Positions 12,450 through 22,498 of a stretch of DNA of 64,000 nucleotides are shown here, in pieces. Under the pieces are notes generated by a model. The model ran no database searches, had not been told where the DNA came from, and saw only the letters and a list, made by a program, of their open reading frames with translations. A program made the position numbers and the translations under genes. Each line of letters starts with the position of its first letter. The first letter of the stretch is position 1. The stretch comes from Luidia sarsii (taxonomy: Eukaryota > Echinodermata > Asteroidea > Paxillosida > Luidiidae), in assembly GCA_949987565.1 (NCBI GenBank), contig OX465107.1, positions 15,584,305 to 15,648,304 of the forward strand, in the 5' to 3' direction.

Positions 12450-12945
12450 CTAGAGAGAGATGGAGAGGAAGAGAGAGAAATAGGCATGGAGGGAAGAGAG
12501 AGAGAGATTGAGGGGGGGGGGGAGAGAAAGAAAGAGAAAGTTAGGGGTAAGAGAGAAAAGGAGAGTGAGTTAGGGGAGGGAAGGGAGAGAGAGAGAGAGA
12601 AAGAGGGTCGGGGATAGAGTGGGAGAGAGAGAAAAAGAGAAAGAGACAGGGAGATATGGAGAAAGAGAGGGCAGCTTGGAGTGAGAGGGGGGAACTGACA
12701 GAGAGGGCGATGAGTGAGAGGGAAGAGAGAGGGGGAGAGGGAGCGAGAGGCGGAGAGAGAGAGGTTGGATGAAAAGAGAGAGGGGGAGAAAGACATGCAG
12801 GGAGAGTGGGAGAGAGGGAAGACTCGGAGAAAGGTAGAGAGAACGATAGAGAGGAAGAGAGGGGAGAGTGATGGGGAAGAGGACGAGATAGGGAGAGAGG
12901 TAGGCGTAGAGGGAAGGAGAGAGAGAGAGGAGGAGAGTGACGTTG
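12450..12945 (+). repeat. GAGAGA-rich purine microsatellite
   Basis: About 500 bases dominated by GAGAGAGG and GGGAGAG words with little pyrimidine on the plus strand. It lies 100 bp beyond the stop codon of the GPCR gene. Arg/Glu/Gly-rich and Ser/Leu/Pro-rich open frames here are repeat translations. Confidence 0.9.
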
Positions 12946-13043
12946 GGGTCTGAATGTAGTTTTACATCTATTAGGCTATCGAGGGTCTTATATAAGGGAC
13001 TTCAAGTTGTCAAAATGATTTTGAATCGCCGTGATGGGAAAGC

Positions 13044-14252
13044 CTAGAAACAGATTTCACACGAGGGCAACCGTTCGCGCGAATCCTTCGGCGGACTCTT
13101 CGTTTGAAAGGTGATCGTCGCGACCCGGCTGGCGGCGACGACCCGGGGCCTCTGGAGCGACCCTTCCCCCTCGTCGGACCCTGCCGCCGCCGCCTCCCCT
13201 CGCCGTCGGCAGCGTCGCCGGAGGAGCAGCCCGTCTATCGGTCGTTGCCACCTGTCAGCCCGATGAGCACAAGCACCTGGCAGCAGCGCGGCCCGCATGA
13301 TTTCCTCTCCCCTCTTCGTGAAGGTGTCGTTCATGCCGAAGTAGATCACGCTGCTCAGGAAGCTGTTGCAGTTCAGGATCCAGAAGGCGGCGAAATGGAT
13401 CAGGGGGTCCACCCGGTGGACGCCGGGGACGAACGAGTAGGCGCCCAGCAGCAGATAGGGCAGCCAGCACAGGTAGTAGGCCACCACCGTGATTCGAGTC
13501 AGTTTGAAGAGTTTGAGCGCCCGTCCGGCGGGTCCCCTGCTGACGGGGAAGCCTCCCGGTGCGGCGCCGGGCGCGTGGGGCGCCAGAGCCCTTCTCCTCC
13601 TCTCGGACGCCAACAGCGACCTCTTCACGGACACCGAGGTGATCAGGACGACGGCCGCGCACGGCAGTCCCAGACACGCGATCAGGACCAGCGTGAAGGC
13701 CGGGCTGTCCCCGAAGGACGGCAGGCAGGTGTAGAACACGGCCGAGTAGCCGTAGCCGACGAACTCGGGCAGGGTGACGACGGCGAAGAGGAGGAGGAAG
13801 GCCAGCCAGCCCAGGGAGGCCGCCGCCAGCGTCCTGGTCCTGGTCACCAGGCGGGCGTAGCGGAGCGGGTGCACCACGGCGACGTAGCGCTCCAGGCTGA
13901 GCAGGCCCAGCATCAGCGCCGACACGTCCCGGCACACCTCCGTCAGGAAGGCGGTCAGGAGGCAGACGCTGTCGCCGTACGGCCACGCATTGTCGGCCCG
14001 GGCCACCGGGACCACGGAGAGAGTGGACAGCAGGCCCACCCCGAGGTCTGCCAGGCCCAGGGAGATCAGGAGGCAGCCGTGGCAGTTGCGGAAGGACGGG
14101 GTGGAGAGGAGCACCACTAGCTTGATGCCGTTGCCAACCAAGGTGCAGTAGGTGATCCCGATGATAGCGGTCAGCTGAAGCACACAGACCCACGCGGGCC
14201 AGTCGTCTGAAAGAGAAACCTGATCGTCTGTGCGGTTTGATATCACTCCCAT
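13044..14252 (-). CDS. Class A (rhodopsin-family) G-protein-coupled receptor, GPR21/GPR52-like
   Basis: An intronless 402-residue seven-transmembrane receptor. Landmarks: an N-glycosylation site NRT (6-8); TM1 with GN (N41); TM2 LGLADLG (D69); a cysteine at the start of TM3 (C97) for the disulfide to C176 in ECL2; ERY (121-123) in place of DRY, followed by VAVVHPLRY; W149 in TM4; P197 in TM5; CWLP (262-265) in TM6; and TM7 with NCNSFLSSVIYF, an altered NPxxY. The C-terminal tail is Arg- and Ala-rich and low in complexity. The TM6-TM7 pattern (RIT, WLPY, NSF, VIY) resembles the vertebrate orphan receptors GPR21 and GPR52; this comparison is from memory. The ligand is unknown. The coding sequence is markedly GC-rich against AT-rich flanks, and its opposite strand also stays open, which explains the long shadow frame there. 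A possible TATA box lies near 14385-14392. Confidence 0.9.
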   Translation of the reverse strand: MGVISNRTDDQVSLSDDWPAWVCVLQLTAIIGITYCTLVGNGIKLVVLLSTPSFRNCHGCLLISLGLADLGVGLLSTLSVVPVARADNAWPYGDSVCLLTAFLTEVCRDVSALMLGLLSLERYVAVVHPLRYARLVTRTRTLAAASLGWLAFLLLFAVVTLPEFVGYGYSAVFYTCLPSFGDSPAFTLVLIACLGLPCAAVVLITSVSVKRSLLASERRRRALAPHAPGAAPGGFPVSRGPAGRALKLFKLTRITVVAYYLCWLPYLLLGAYSFVPGVHRVDPLIHFAAFWILNCNSFLSSVIYFGMNDTFTKRGEEIMRAALLPGACAHRADRWQRPIDGLLLRRRCRRRGEAAAAGSDEGEGSLQRPRVVAASRVATITFQTKSPPKDSRERLPSCEICF

Positions 14253-15934
14253 GACGAAAAGTCCAATAGATTTCGATCCAGTTCACCAACGAAATCATCA
14301 AACAAGTATACACCATGTAAATCTGTTTTAAAGAATCGAAAAGTTTCGGTCAGGCTGCTTGTTTCGAAGCATTACTGAGAGAAGTATATATCGGTGTACC
14401 ATTTTTTTTTACACAACCTACGGCCAATCAACCGTGCCAAGAATTCACCACGTTATCCTTACATAACAGCTTCTTGAGTCAATCTCCGACAGCAGAATCA
14501 GACATACCGTATAATATTGGTGTATTACAGAGCACTATGGGTGGACCAATCTAACAAAGCCCTATTACTGGCCAGCCAGTGCGTTGTTTGAGGAGTGCCG
14601 GCATGCAGGCATGCCTATGTCAATTCCGTCTCTGGAAAGAACGAGCAAATTAGCGGAAAAATTACATAATATTATGTGGGCACCTGCTTCCCGTTAAGCG
14701 TGCTGATTGCGACGTACCTCCACCGACGCCAAACCAGTGTTTCCTCTGCGGCGTACGTCTTGTCAGTAATTTGTTATTTTGTTGTTCTCTAAGCCCGGAC
14801 CCAGTAATGGCATTATAGTGACATGTTTTTGAAGCAGTGCTGTATGATTTATCTAACCCTATCTGCACTGGGGGGGGGGGGCATCGGGGACCCCACCCCC
14901 TCCATATTTTATGTTACTGCATCGCGACGCTAAAAATGTTGTACTCTCGCTTCATGACTTTTCCCCCTTTTGTCTTGCGCACATTTTAATAGGCTACCTC
15001 AAATAGTCCATATCGGTGTTACATGTCAATTAGTATGCGCAGGTCATTTCAATTGCATAGGCCTATAGGGCCTACATTGTATTTGTGTACAATTCAAAAC
15101 TGTCAGACAGTGGCTACATGAATCGTGCTCAGGAATTGATGTTGCACTGATTTCATGCTTCTGTATAATTCGGAGAGAAACTGAACATTTGGAAACAATA
15201 AAAAACACAAGTACTAAAACAATGAAAACATAAGGACGTCAGAATTGCTGGCTTTTTGGGGAAGTTGAGTTTAAACTGAACACACAAAATCAAAATAATC
15301 ACAACGGAATAATTTCTCATCTGGGAAACCTTATCCTAATTTTGACAGTTTCCTTATGTTTTTAAACTGTTTATATACGTTGAAATCATGAAAATCTCCC
15401 CAAAATGCATAAAATATTCATTATGAATATAGCTAATTAGCTAATTAGTAATTAGCTAATTAGTAAAAGAAAAATGCATAGATTATTTGATTCAAATAAA
15501 TCATGCAATCAGATTCAGCACATGAAAATCTATCTGCTCACGAATGTTCAAGTTCATCGGACCTTCCGTTTCTGAGATTAATAAAGGGACCTCCGAGCCC
15601 CCCCCAGTTGGACCAAGCCGAACAATCACATCCTGCCTTGATGTTATCTTCTGATGTCGCAATTAACAAGGATGAGATACCGCCCTACCGTATTTCACCT
15701 CTATGGTTTACTTGAAGATCCTGCTGTCAGGGTTTTCAACTACCGCATGGGCATCGCAGTCAGGACCATAATAATGTCAGCACTTCATTGAAACCCACAA
15801 ATACTGCTTCTTTGTTGAAAGTCGTAACTCTTGTGAGTTTGACATTTTGTACCACTCTTTAATTTCATTTCAGTTTCATTATATTCTCCTTAGTAATCGT
15901 TGCAATGTAATACCTGAATTTATTGGTTACAATT
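14253..15934. other. Upstream of GPCR, no gene recognised
   Basis: Presumed promoter and intergenic DNA. Contains a poly-G run at about 14870 and a small TTAGCTAA palindromic repeat at about 15432-15463. No coding signal was seen. Confidence 0.4.
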
Positions 15935-16250
15935 TGAAAAATTGGCAAAGAAAACTTTAACTGGACCGGGACTTGAACCCGAGACCTCTGGACTAACGTA
16001 CCAGTGTTCTTCCATCTGAGCTATCCAGCCCGTAGATGGTGGCCTTCAATAGTCAACTAGTCTTTGCCTGGATGGGGCGCCAGTCAGAAGCAATTCAACC
16101 ATTAACTGCCGTATATCTCCAGGGATCACACCCCCGCTTTCATTCAGACGCAAACTACTAATTATTGTAAACCTGGCTACGGTAGCTCGGGGATCACACA
16201 GTGTGGATACAACTTTTTCAATTCAATTCAAACAAACCAAGGAAAAAGTG
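15935..16250 (-). repeat. tRNA-derived SINE-like element, copy 2 (most complete)
   Basis: In minus orientation the element starts near 16250 with a unique body (TGTGTGATCCCCGAGCT, then words such as TACGGCAGTTAATGG). It reaches a tRNA-like part at about 16032-15958 with box A TAGCTCAGATGG and box B GGGTTCAAGTCCC, then ends in AGTTTTCTTTGCCAATTTTT. The tRNA-related part is therefore near the 3' end of this composite. Confidence 0.8.
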
Positions 16251-16376
16251 ACTGGGAACATTTTTGAACAATTTGAAAAATTGGAACAAAAAAACTTTGA
16301 CTGGACCGGGACTTGAACCTGAAACCTATGGACTAACGTACCAGTGCTCTTCCATCTGAGCTAGCCAGCCCTTTTT
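16251..16376 (-). repeat. tRNA-derived SINE-like element, copy 3 (tRNA part only)
   Basis: Minus-strand TAGCTCAGATGGAAGAGCAC and GGTTCAAGTCCCGGTCCAGT followed by the family tail. It stands directly beside copy 2 in the same orientation, so the two form a tandem. Confidence 0.8.
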
Positions 16377-17040
16377 AATTAAGATTCTTGTCGATTCATT
16401 ATGTAAAGTGGTAACGAAGGCACCCATTTACTTGTAAGATTCTCATTCGGATATAACTCGTTTGGCACGGATATATGAATGTCACCGGGTCACAGCGGCA
16501 CCATATATAGGCCTACTACATCAATTCACCGGTAAATAGAGACGGCCCTTTCCACACCACGGTCGCTTATCCGGCAATGTCCGAGAAATAGCACAACCCT
16601 TTATACTCAAGACCAATGTTAAGTGCGCTAACCCTGGGACTGTGCAAATTTCCCTTGCTACTGAATGGCAATGCATGTACATGTACTCCATTTTAGAATA
16701 TCATCCTACCTATATTGTCTCATCAATACACACAAACTCACAACCACTCCGATGCTACTGCACATGGCCAATGTGACCAGTCAGTTTGATACGAAATGAG
16801 TATACAGACGTGGATGTTGTAGTCTAAACATCTCCAAATAAAAGAGCAAAACAAGAAATACAGCAACTGAAACCAGAGAGGGACAGTTTGTTAGGTCATT
16901 TTGTTGTTCCGTCATGTTGTAGACTGTTCTGATCATTAAAAAGCAATGTACATGTACCGGTATCTATTCTCTAATCTCTATACAGGTTCTGGGGGAATGG
17001 CTTCCACGGAGGACGGTTGCAACTGCTTGGCGTAGCTGTC
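16377..17040. other. No gene recognised
   Basis: No coding, RNA or clear repeat signal. Confidence 0.4.
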
Positions 17041-17046
17041 CCACTT

Positions 17047-17590
17047 AGGCCCTGTCGCTATCAGCCCAGAAGTTACGAGATTCCGTCAGAGTAATATACA
17101 CGTTGTAAGTAATGTGAATCCTTAATCAACATAACTAAAAATCAGAGATAAAAACACTGGTGAAGAAACGTCCTGGCATCCCTCCTTCCCATCATTCTAA
17201 ATATCCAATTGGTTCTATTTGTACTTAAAATGTAATACGGACAGTTGATAGCTTGTGCTCGTGCAACTTTCAAACCTAACTTGTTTAAGATGACTGGCTT
17301 CTAACGCCAATTGGCACCTCTCATACCCAACATTGTACAGCGCGCACATATCTTGTTATCCAGTGAGTAGATGCCTGTTTTATATATAAAGGGTGCCGAT
17401 TGGCACCCCTCGTAGCATCGCGCACACTGGTATATTTTAATTCAGTAAGTAGGAAAGCTGGCTTCTTAGACAGGGTGCTCCGATCGTACCTACCAAAGCT
17501 TTGTGCAGTGAGCACATAATAGTGATATTCTGTGAGTAGGATGACTGGCTTCTTATGAAAGGTTCTTTTTTGGCTCCCATCGAACCCATG
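17047..17590 (+). repeat. Segmental duplication unit I, left copy
   Basis: About 540 bases recur in direct orientation at 20143-20655, beginning with CTGTCGCTATCAG and ending at CCCATCGAACCCATGCTTT. Differences are scattered substitutions and small indels, including a missing stretch of about 20 bases in the right copy near 20310. Both copies lead into the same palindromic minisatellite type. Confidence 0.85.
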
Positions 17591-17594
17591 CTTT

Positions 17595-17745
17595 GGGGCG
17601 AATGGAAGTCCTACAATTGTAGTACTTCCATTCTGGGAGGCGAATGGAAGTCTTAAAATTGTAGGACTTCCATTCCGGGAGGCGAATGAACGTCCTACAA
17701 TTGTAGGACTTCCATTCCGGGAGGCGAATGGACGTCCCACACTTG
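17595..17745 (+). repeat. Palindromic minisatellite, left array
   Basis: Three to four units of ~45 bp, each combining GTCCTACAATTGTAGGAC (a perfect palindrome in the best units) with CATTCCGGGAGGCGAATG (an imperfect one). The same unit makes the array at 20735-20945. The frame 17321-17851 on the minus strand is a translation of this repeat, not a gene. Confidence 0.85.
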
Positions 17746-18140
17746 TTTCTTCAACCCCAATGATAATGGACTTTGAGATGCAACTAGCAGCAGATGGATC
17801 GGCTTTTATCGAATGTGTGTTAGAGGCAAAACTACCGATGTTTGTCCCCACGTAGTTAATTGATTAACACTGCGAACTCGCATCTCTACGGGAAACACCT
17901 GCTACCGTGCGCCACAGGTGTTGAGCAAAAGCACCATGTTAATTTTTTGTCATGAGTTGCCGTACTTACGTGGTGTATATACAGTACATGTACAGCGTAA
18001 CCAATCTCCTTTTGATCATGGTACATGTACATTATTACCTGCCAGTGCTCAAAGAATGATCTTGAAGAATAGCACACTAATGCCGCATTTCCAGGGGACA
18101 TTCCAGGGGGCCGAAACTCACCGCGAGCACGGTTACTTTT
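17744..18140 (+). repeat. Segmental duplication unit II, left copy
   Basis: From TGTTTCTTCAACCCCAATGA to CGGTTACTTTTT this stretch recurs at 18904-19297 with scattered substitutions and a small indel near 17990. No gene is seen in it. Confidence 0.85.
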
Positions 18141-18265
18141 TTTTACGCAGGGCTAGTCTCTTTTCAAGTGCGGATTTGCACGAATACAGCGAAAAACCCA
18201 TGGCTGCGGTGTAAAAAAAAATGCCGGTGCAAACGATCTATAGAGGAGCCATATGGAGGACAACT
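18125..18265 (+). repeat. Interspersed unit III (three copies in 2 kb)
   Basis: The stretch with TTTGCACGAATACAGCGAAA and GGAGCCATATGGAGGACAAC recurs at 20007-20142 in the same orientation. A partial copy at 19796-19862 is in inverted orientation. No coding potential. Confidence 0.75.
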
Positions 18266-18903
18266 CTTTTTCGAGTGGTCCTCCATTTACAGTGTGTTTC
18301 ACTCCTTTGAAGCGGTTGTGGGGTTTTGGAGCGATTTTGGAGAGTGAATTATTTGGAGTGGTCTAAAGCTGGGCATGTCTTCATCCCTATTGGTGGAAGA
18401 CAGCAAACCAAGGCTAACAAATTGAAAAGAGTCTGCTGAAGCACTGGCATAAGGCTTCATTCCTATTGGTTGTTGGCTGCCAGGCAAGGCTGACAAAACA
18501 AAACTGGTAGGGATAACTTCTGTCATGAGCGTTTTCGTCTTTGTTTGGGATGTACCTGGTCAAAACAATATACTGGATATGCTAGTGATTATACTAGTGA
18601 TATTAGTATAAATAAAGAAAGTATATATTGAGATGCACAATGCATCGCTATGGTCATTTTCAAGCGTGTCTGTTACATGTAAAGCACCCTATGTCTGGTC
18701 TTGGCACGCTAAGGGTTTTTTAAGCATCATTGACGTACTCGTAAGTGTCGCAGACAGATGGCGGTCCACCTTAACGCACACCTGCACGTATATGGTCAGG
18801 CTTCGTCCGTCACAAAAAAAAACACCTCGAAATACTGGTCACGGTTTATCGGTGAATCAGAAGGTTTTAATTGTCCCGTTCAGGGCAGTGAATTCAAGAA
18901 GAA
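18266..18903. other. No gene recognised
   Basis: Contains two near-identical short stretches around 18370-18390 and 18450-18480 (TTCATCCCTATTGG-like). No coding signal. Confidence 0.4.
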
Positions 18904-19297
18904 ATTGTTTCTTCAACCCCAATGACAATGGACTTTGAGATGCAACTAGCTGCAGATGGATCGACTTTTATCGAATGTGTGTGCGAGGCAAAACTACCGA
19001 TGTTTGTCTCCACGTAGTTAATTGATTGTCACTGTGCACTCGCATCTCTACGGGAAACACCTGCTACCGTGCGCCACAGGTGTTGAGCAAAAGCACCATG
19101 TTCATTTTTTGTCATGAGTTGCCGTACTTACGTGGTGTATATACATGTACAGCGTAACCAATCTCCTTTTGATCATGATACATTTCAGTATTACCTGCCA
19201 GTGCTCAAAGAATGATCTAGAAGAATAGCACACTAATGCCGCATTTCCAGGGGACATTCCAGGGGGCCGAAACTCACCGCGAGTACGGTTACTTTTT
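18904..19297 (+). repeat. Segmental duplication unit II, right copy
   Basis: Direct repeat of 17744-18140. Together with unit I it shows that this 4-kb region was built by several rounds of duplication. Confidence 0.85.
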
Positions 19298-20006
19298 CCT
19301 ATTTCATGTCCGGAGGAAAGGCACGAGTACAGCGCGTCTCCAAAGTCGTGAATTCGAGAGAAAAACCTTCCATGGAAAAACAAATCAACCATAAGTTTAG
19401 TTCTATATGAAAAAAACATATTGCTTATCGCATTAACCGTCAATGCGAGAGTGTGACTATAGTAGAACGACACACTGCAGCGACACTTACACTTTGATTT
19501 TAATTTCAGCACAAAGACTAAATTAAACGCAGTCGTGAACTCGAAATTCGTAATAATTGTTAATGTCTCCGTTTACTTGTGTTTATTTCACTGGATAGTT
19601 GAAACTAGCGGTATTCATTCGTCCCTTAACAATAGACCATGTAACACAGGTAACGTCAATAGCTACGGCTACGGATTGGAGTAGTATAACGTCTATGCAT
19701 GTGGCTTCTGGCAATGACTCCTCCAAGGTACAGGGTGTGCTAGGACACGCCTGCTATAGTAGCCGTAGCCATAGTTAACTGCACACGGCTTATTTTTTTT
19801 TTACACGGCAGCCATGGGTTTTTCGCTGTATTCGTACAAATCCGCGCTTGAAAAGAGACCACATGCAGTGGTGCGTTAAGAGATCAGTCAGTTGGGATTT
19901 CTTGATGTGACTGGCTGTTGTAGCTGTAGTTTGACACAAACAAGTAAATGCCTTGTTAAGGCGAATGTCTAGCTGCTGTTAATAATGTTCGGCTGCACTG
20001 GGTGAT
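19298..20006. other. No gene recognised; small inverted repeat
   Basis: AGCTACGGCTACGG near 19660 is matched by CCGTAGCCATAG near 19760 in inverted orientation, a possible foldback of about 130 bp. The inverted unit III fragment is at 19796-19862. No gene was seen. Confidence 0.4.
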
Positions 20007-20142
20007 CTTGCAGCGCAGGGCTATTATCTTTTCAAGCGCGAATTTGCACGAATACAGCGAAAAACCCATGGCTGCGATGTAAAAAAAAATGCCGGTGCAA
20101 ACATTCTATAGAGGAGCCATATGGAGGACAACTCTTTTTAGG
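20007..20142 (+). repeat. Interspersed unit III, right copy
   Basis: Direct repeat of 18125-18265. It ends exactly where the right copy of unit I begins, suggesting a duplication junction. Confidence 0.75.
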
Positions 20143-20655
20143 TCCTGTCGCTATCAGCTCAGAAGTTACGAGATTCAGTCAGAGTAATATACACGTCGTA
20201 ATATGAATCCTTAATCAACATAGCTAAAAATCAGAGATAAAAACACCGGTGAAGAAACGTCCTGTCATCCCTCCTTCCCATCATTCTAAATATCCAATTG
20301 GTTCTATTTGATAGCTTGTGCTCGTGCAACTTTCAAACCTAACTTGTTAAAGATGACTGGCTTCTAACGCCGATTGGCACCTCTCGTACCCAAGCATTGT
20401 ACAGTACCCACATATCTTGTTATACAGTGAGTCGATGCCTGTTTTCTTACATAAAGGGTGCCGATTGGCACCCCTCGTAGCATCGTGCACACTGGTATCT
20501 TTTAATTCAGTAAGTAGGAAAGCTGGCTTCTTAGACAGGGTGCTCCGATCGTACCTACCAAAGCTTTGTGCAGTGAACACATAATAGTGTTATTCTGTGA
20601 GTAGGATGACTGGTTTCTTATGAAAGGTTCTTTTTTGGCTCCCATCGAACCCATG
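20143..20655 (+). repeat. Segmental duplication unit I, right copy
   Basis: Direct repeat of 17047-17590. Confidence 0.85.
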
Positions 20656-20734
20656 CTTTCCACAGCCTGGGTTAATGGTTCATTTGTTATTGTTGAATAA
20701 TTAGGAATGACGATTAAAATGAAATGGACGGACA

Positions 20735-20945
20735 TCCATTCCGCGAGGCGAATGGACGTCCTACAAATGTAGGACTTTCATTCTGGGAGGCGAATGGACG
20801 TCCAACAATTGTAGGACTTCCATTCCGCGAGGCGAATGGATGTCCTACAATTGTAGGAGTTCCATTCCGGGAGGCGAATGGACGTCCGACAATTGTAGGA
20901 CTTCCATTCCGGGAGGCGAATGGACGTCCTACAATTAATTGTAGG
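20735..20945 (+). repeat. Palindromic minisatellite, right array
   Basis: Five units of ~45 bp of the same palindromic type as 17595-17745, here 80 bp beyond unit I. Each unit could form a small hairpin or cruciform. The Arg/Glu/Gly-rich frame 20724-20960 is a repeat translation. Confidence 0.85.
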
Positions 20946-22162
20946 ATTGTGATTCATTAAATCAATGATAATTGTAAGGGGCTGGAAAAAAAATAAAAAT
21001 TTAATCCACTTTTTAAGCCGAAATGTTAACTTTCCAAGTACAGCTGCATGATCCAGTCAAATCTTTGATCTCGAAAAAATGTCGGAATTTTACTTCAGTC
21101 ACTCTTTTTTGAAATAAATATTCAGAATTAACTGTGTGTAATTAATTCTTGGGAATAATGTTTGAAATTCGTTGGGCAGATCTTCATTAAGATTGCTTTA
21201 TTTGTTTCCGATGTGAAATACTGTGGCGCGTTTCAATTCAAGACGTATTTTAATATATTTTTTAAAATATTAGTCTTTTTAAAAAAATTGTCTTTTTTAA
21301 TCGTTTTGATTAAATACTAGATTTTAAGTTAAATCTTGTTTTAATTTTTGTGCAGAAAAGTCAAAGATACACAAATGTACATCCTTTTTAAAATAGAGGT
21401 TTTTTGTCTAGTTTTTGTGAACTGAGCTTAACAAATCAGCTTTTTCCTGTGGAAAGTGCGGTAAAAGCGTAGTTGTGGTCATTTGGTTGAGGAATTTGAA
21501 GAAAAAAGTGCAAATGTGATATAAAAGCTGCAAAGAAACGGAGGAATATCTAGACAACAATATTGCTGCCTTTAAAAAGAGCTGCCAAGATTGTGATAAT
21601 ACAACATTAGTATGATTATGAAATAACGAACCCAATACCTGTATAATCCTTTAGTTACCCATCCAATAATGGCCCACAGACACGGATATCCTTATAGCCA
21701 CGCCCAATAACGACCCCCTCTGTTCTAAGGCGTAGGCCTTTGTATAGTTAATTCGAATACCACTGCTATAGATATATATTGTTACCATAATTTTTGGAAG
21801 TCAACTCAAACAAGGTCACTTTGCTATGTAAAAATATTGTTTTAAGATTATGGGTTAAATATAGTGCACCATTGACTTTGTTCCCTTTTCATATTCTCTT
21901 ATTCCGAGGCAGAGGTGTCGTCTCTCTTGCTAACGGCATGGTACACTCTGGAAAAGCAGAAAAAAAAGCATCTTGAAATAACCTCCAAATGACGCAGTGA
22001 AAGTACTAAATGATATGTTGAAATAAATAAAACAAAAGTGATGCAAACTGCTCACTGACTAAAATGACCTGCAATACATGAATCTCAGAAGTTAGAGGGC
22101 CTGACGTTTCGATCCTAGCAAAGGTCCTGCGAGTTTATTAGCATGCGACACTGGCGATTTCC
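20946..22162. other. No gene recognised
   Basis: AT-rich, no domain-bearing frame. A copy of the ACGTTTCGATCC family (minus orientation) spans about 22030-22135. AATAAA on the minus strand at 22134-22139 could serve as poly(A) signal for the SLC46-like gene. Confidence 0.4.
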
Positions 22163-22299
22163 AATAGTGCGCCCTCAAGAGTTTGCAACGCGTTGGCCAA
22201 TCACAATGCGCTGAAATCTGTCGACTCTTTCCAGCCGTGCATTGGGTCGACAGATTGTGAATTGGCCAACTCGTTGCAAACTCTTGAGGGCGCACTATT
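22163..22299. repeat. 137-bp terminal-inverted-repeat element (MITE-like)
   Basis: The left arm AATAGTGCGCCCTCAAGAGT continues through TTTGCAACGCGTTGGCCAA. It is mirrored by the right arm with only a few differences, so nearly the whole element folds on itself. The ends can be read as TA plus GTGCGCCCTC, consistent with a TA target, but this is not certain. It lies in the 3' region of the SLC46-like gene. Confidence 0.75.
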
Positions 22300-22337
22300 A
22301 TGAATTGCCCATGGTATTGTTTGTGACTCCTCGGCTC

Positions 22338-22498
22338 TTACCCCACCAGGAGAGACGCGACTGCCGTGAAACCGGCCAGTACAAACATGATGATTGGCGG
22401 ATTGTAGAGAACCACGTTGATGTAGATAAGGTTCAGAATTGAGGGCGACAGATACAGTCCAATGTTCTCCACGCAGGCGAAAAAGGAAAAGGCAGCCC
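22338..22498 (-). CDS. SLC46-like exon 4 (C-terminal membrane segments)
   Basis: Acceptor TTTTCCGTCCAG. It encodes AAFSFFACVENIG, then two hydrophobic segments ending FVLAGFTAVASLLVG and TAA at 22338-22340. Confidence 0.8.

Noticed and set aside
13104..14316. Long frames overlapping the GPCR (plus 13104-14120, minus 13255-14316)
   Set aside because: They are shadows of the GC-rich receptor coding sequence. Only the 13044-14252 minus frame has transmembrane segments and class A motifs.
17321..17851. 176-residue minus-strand protein
   Set aside because: It crosses a duplicated segment and a palindromic minisatellite; the repeated peptide follows the DNA repeat.
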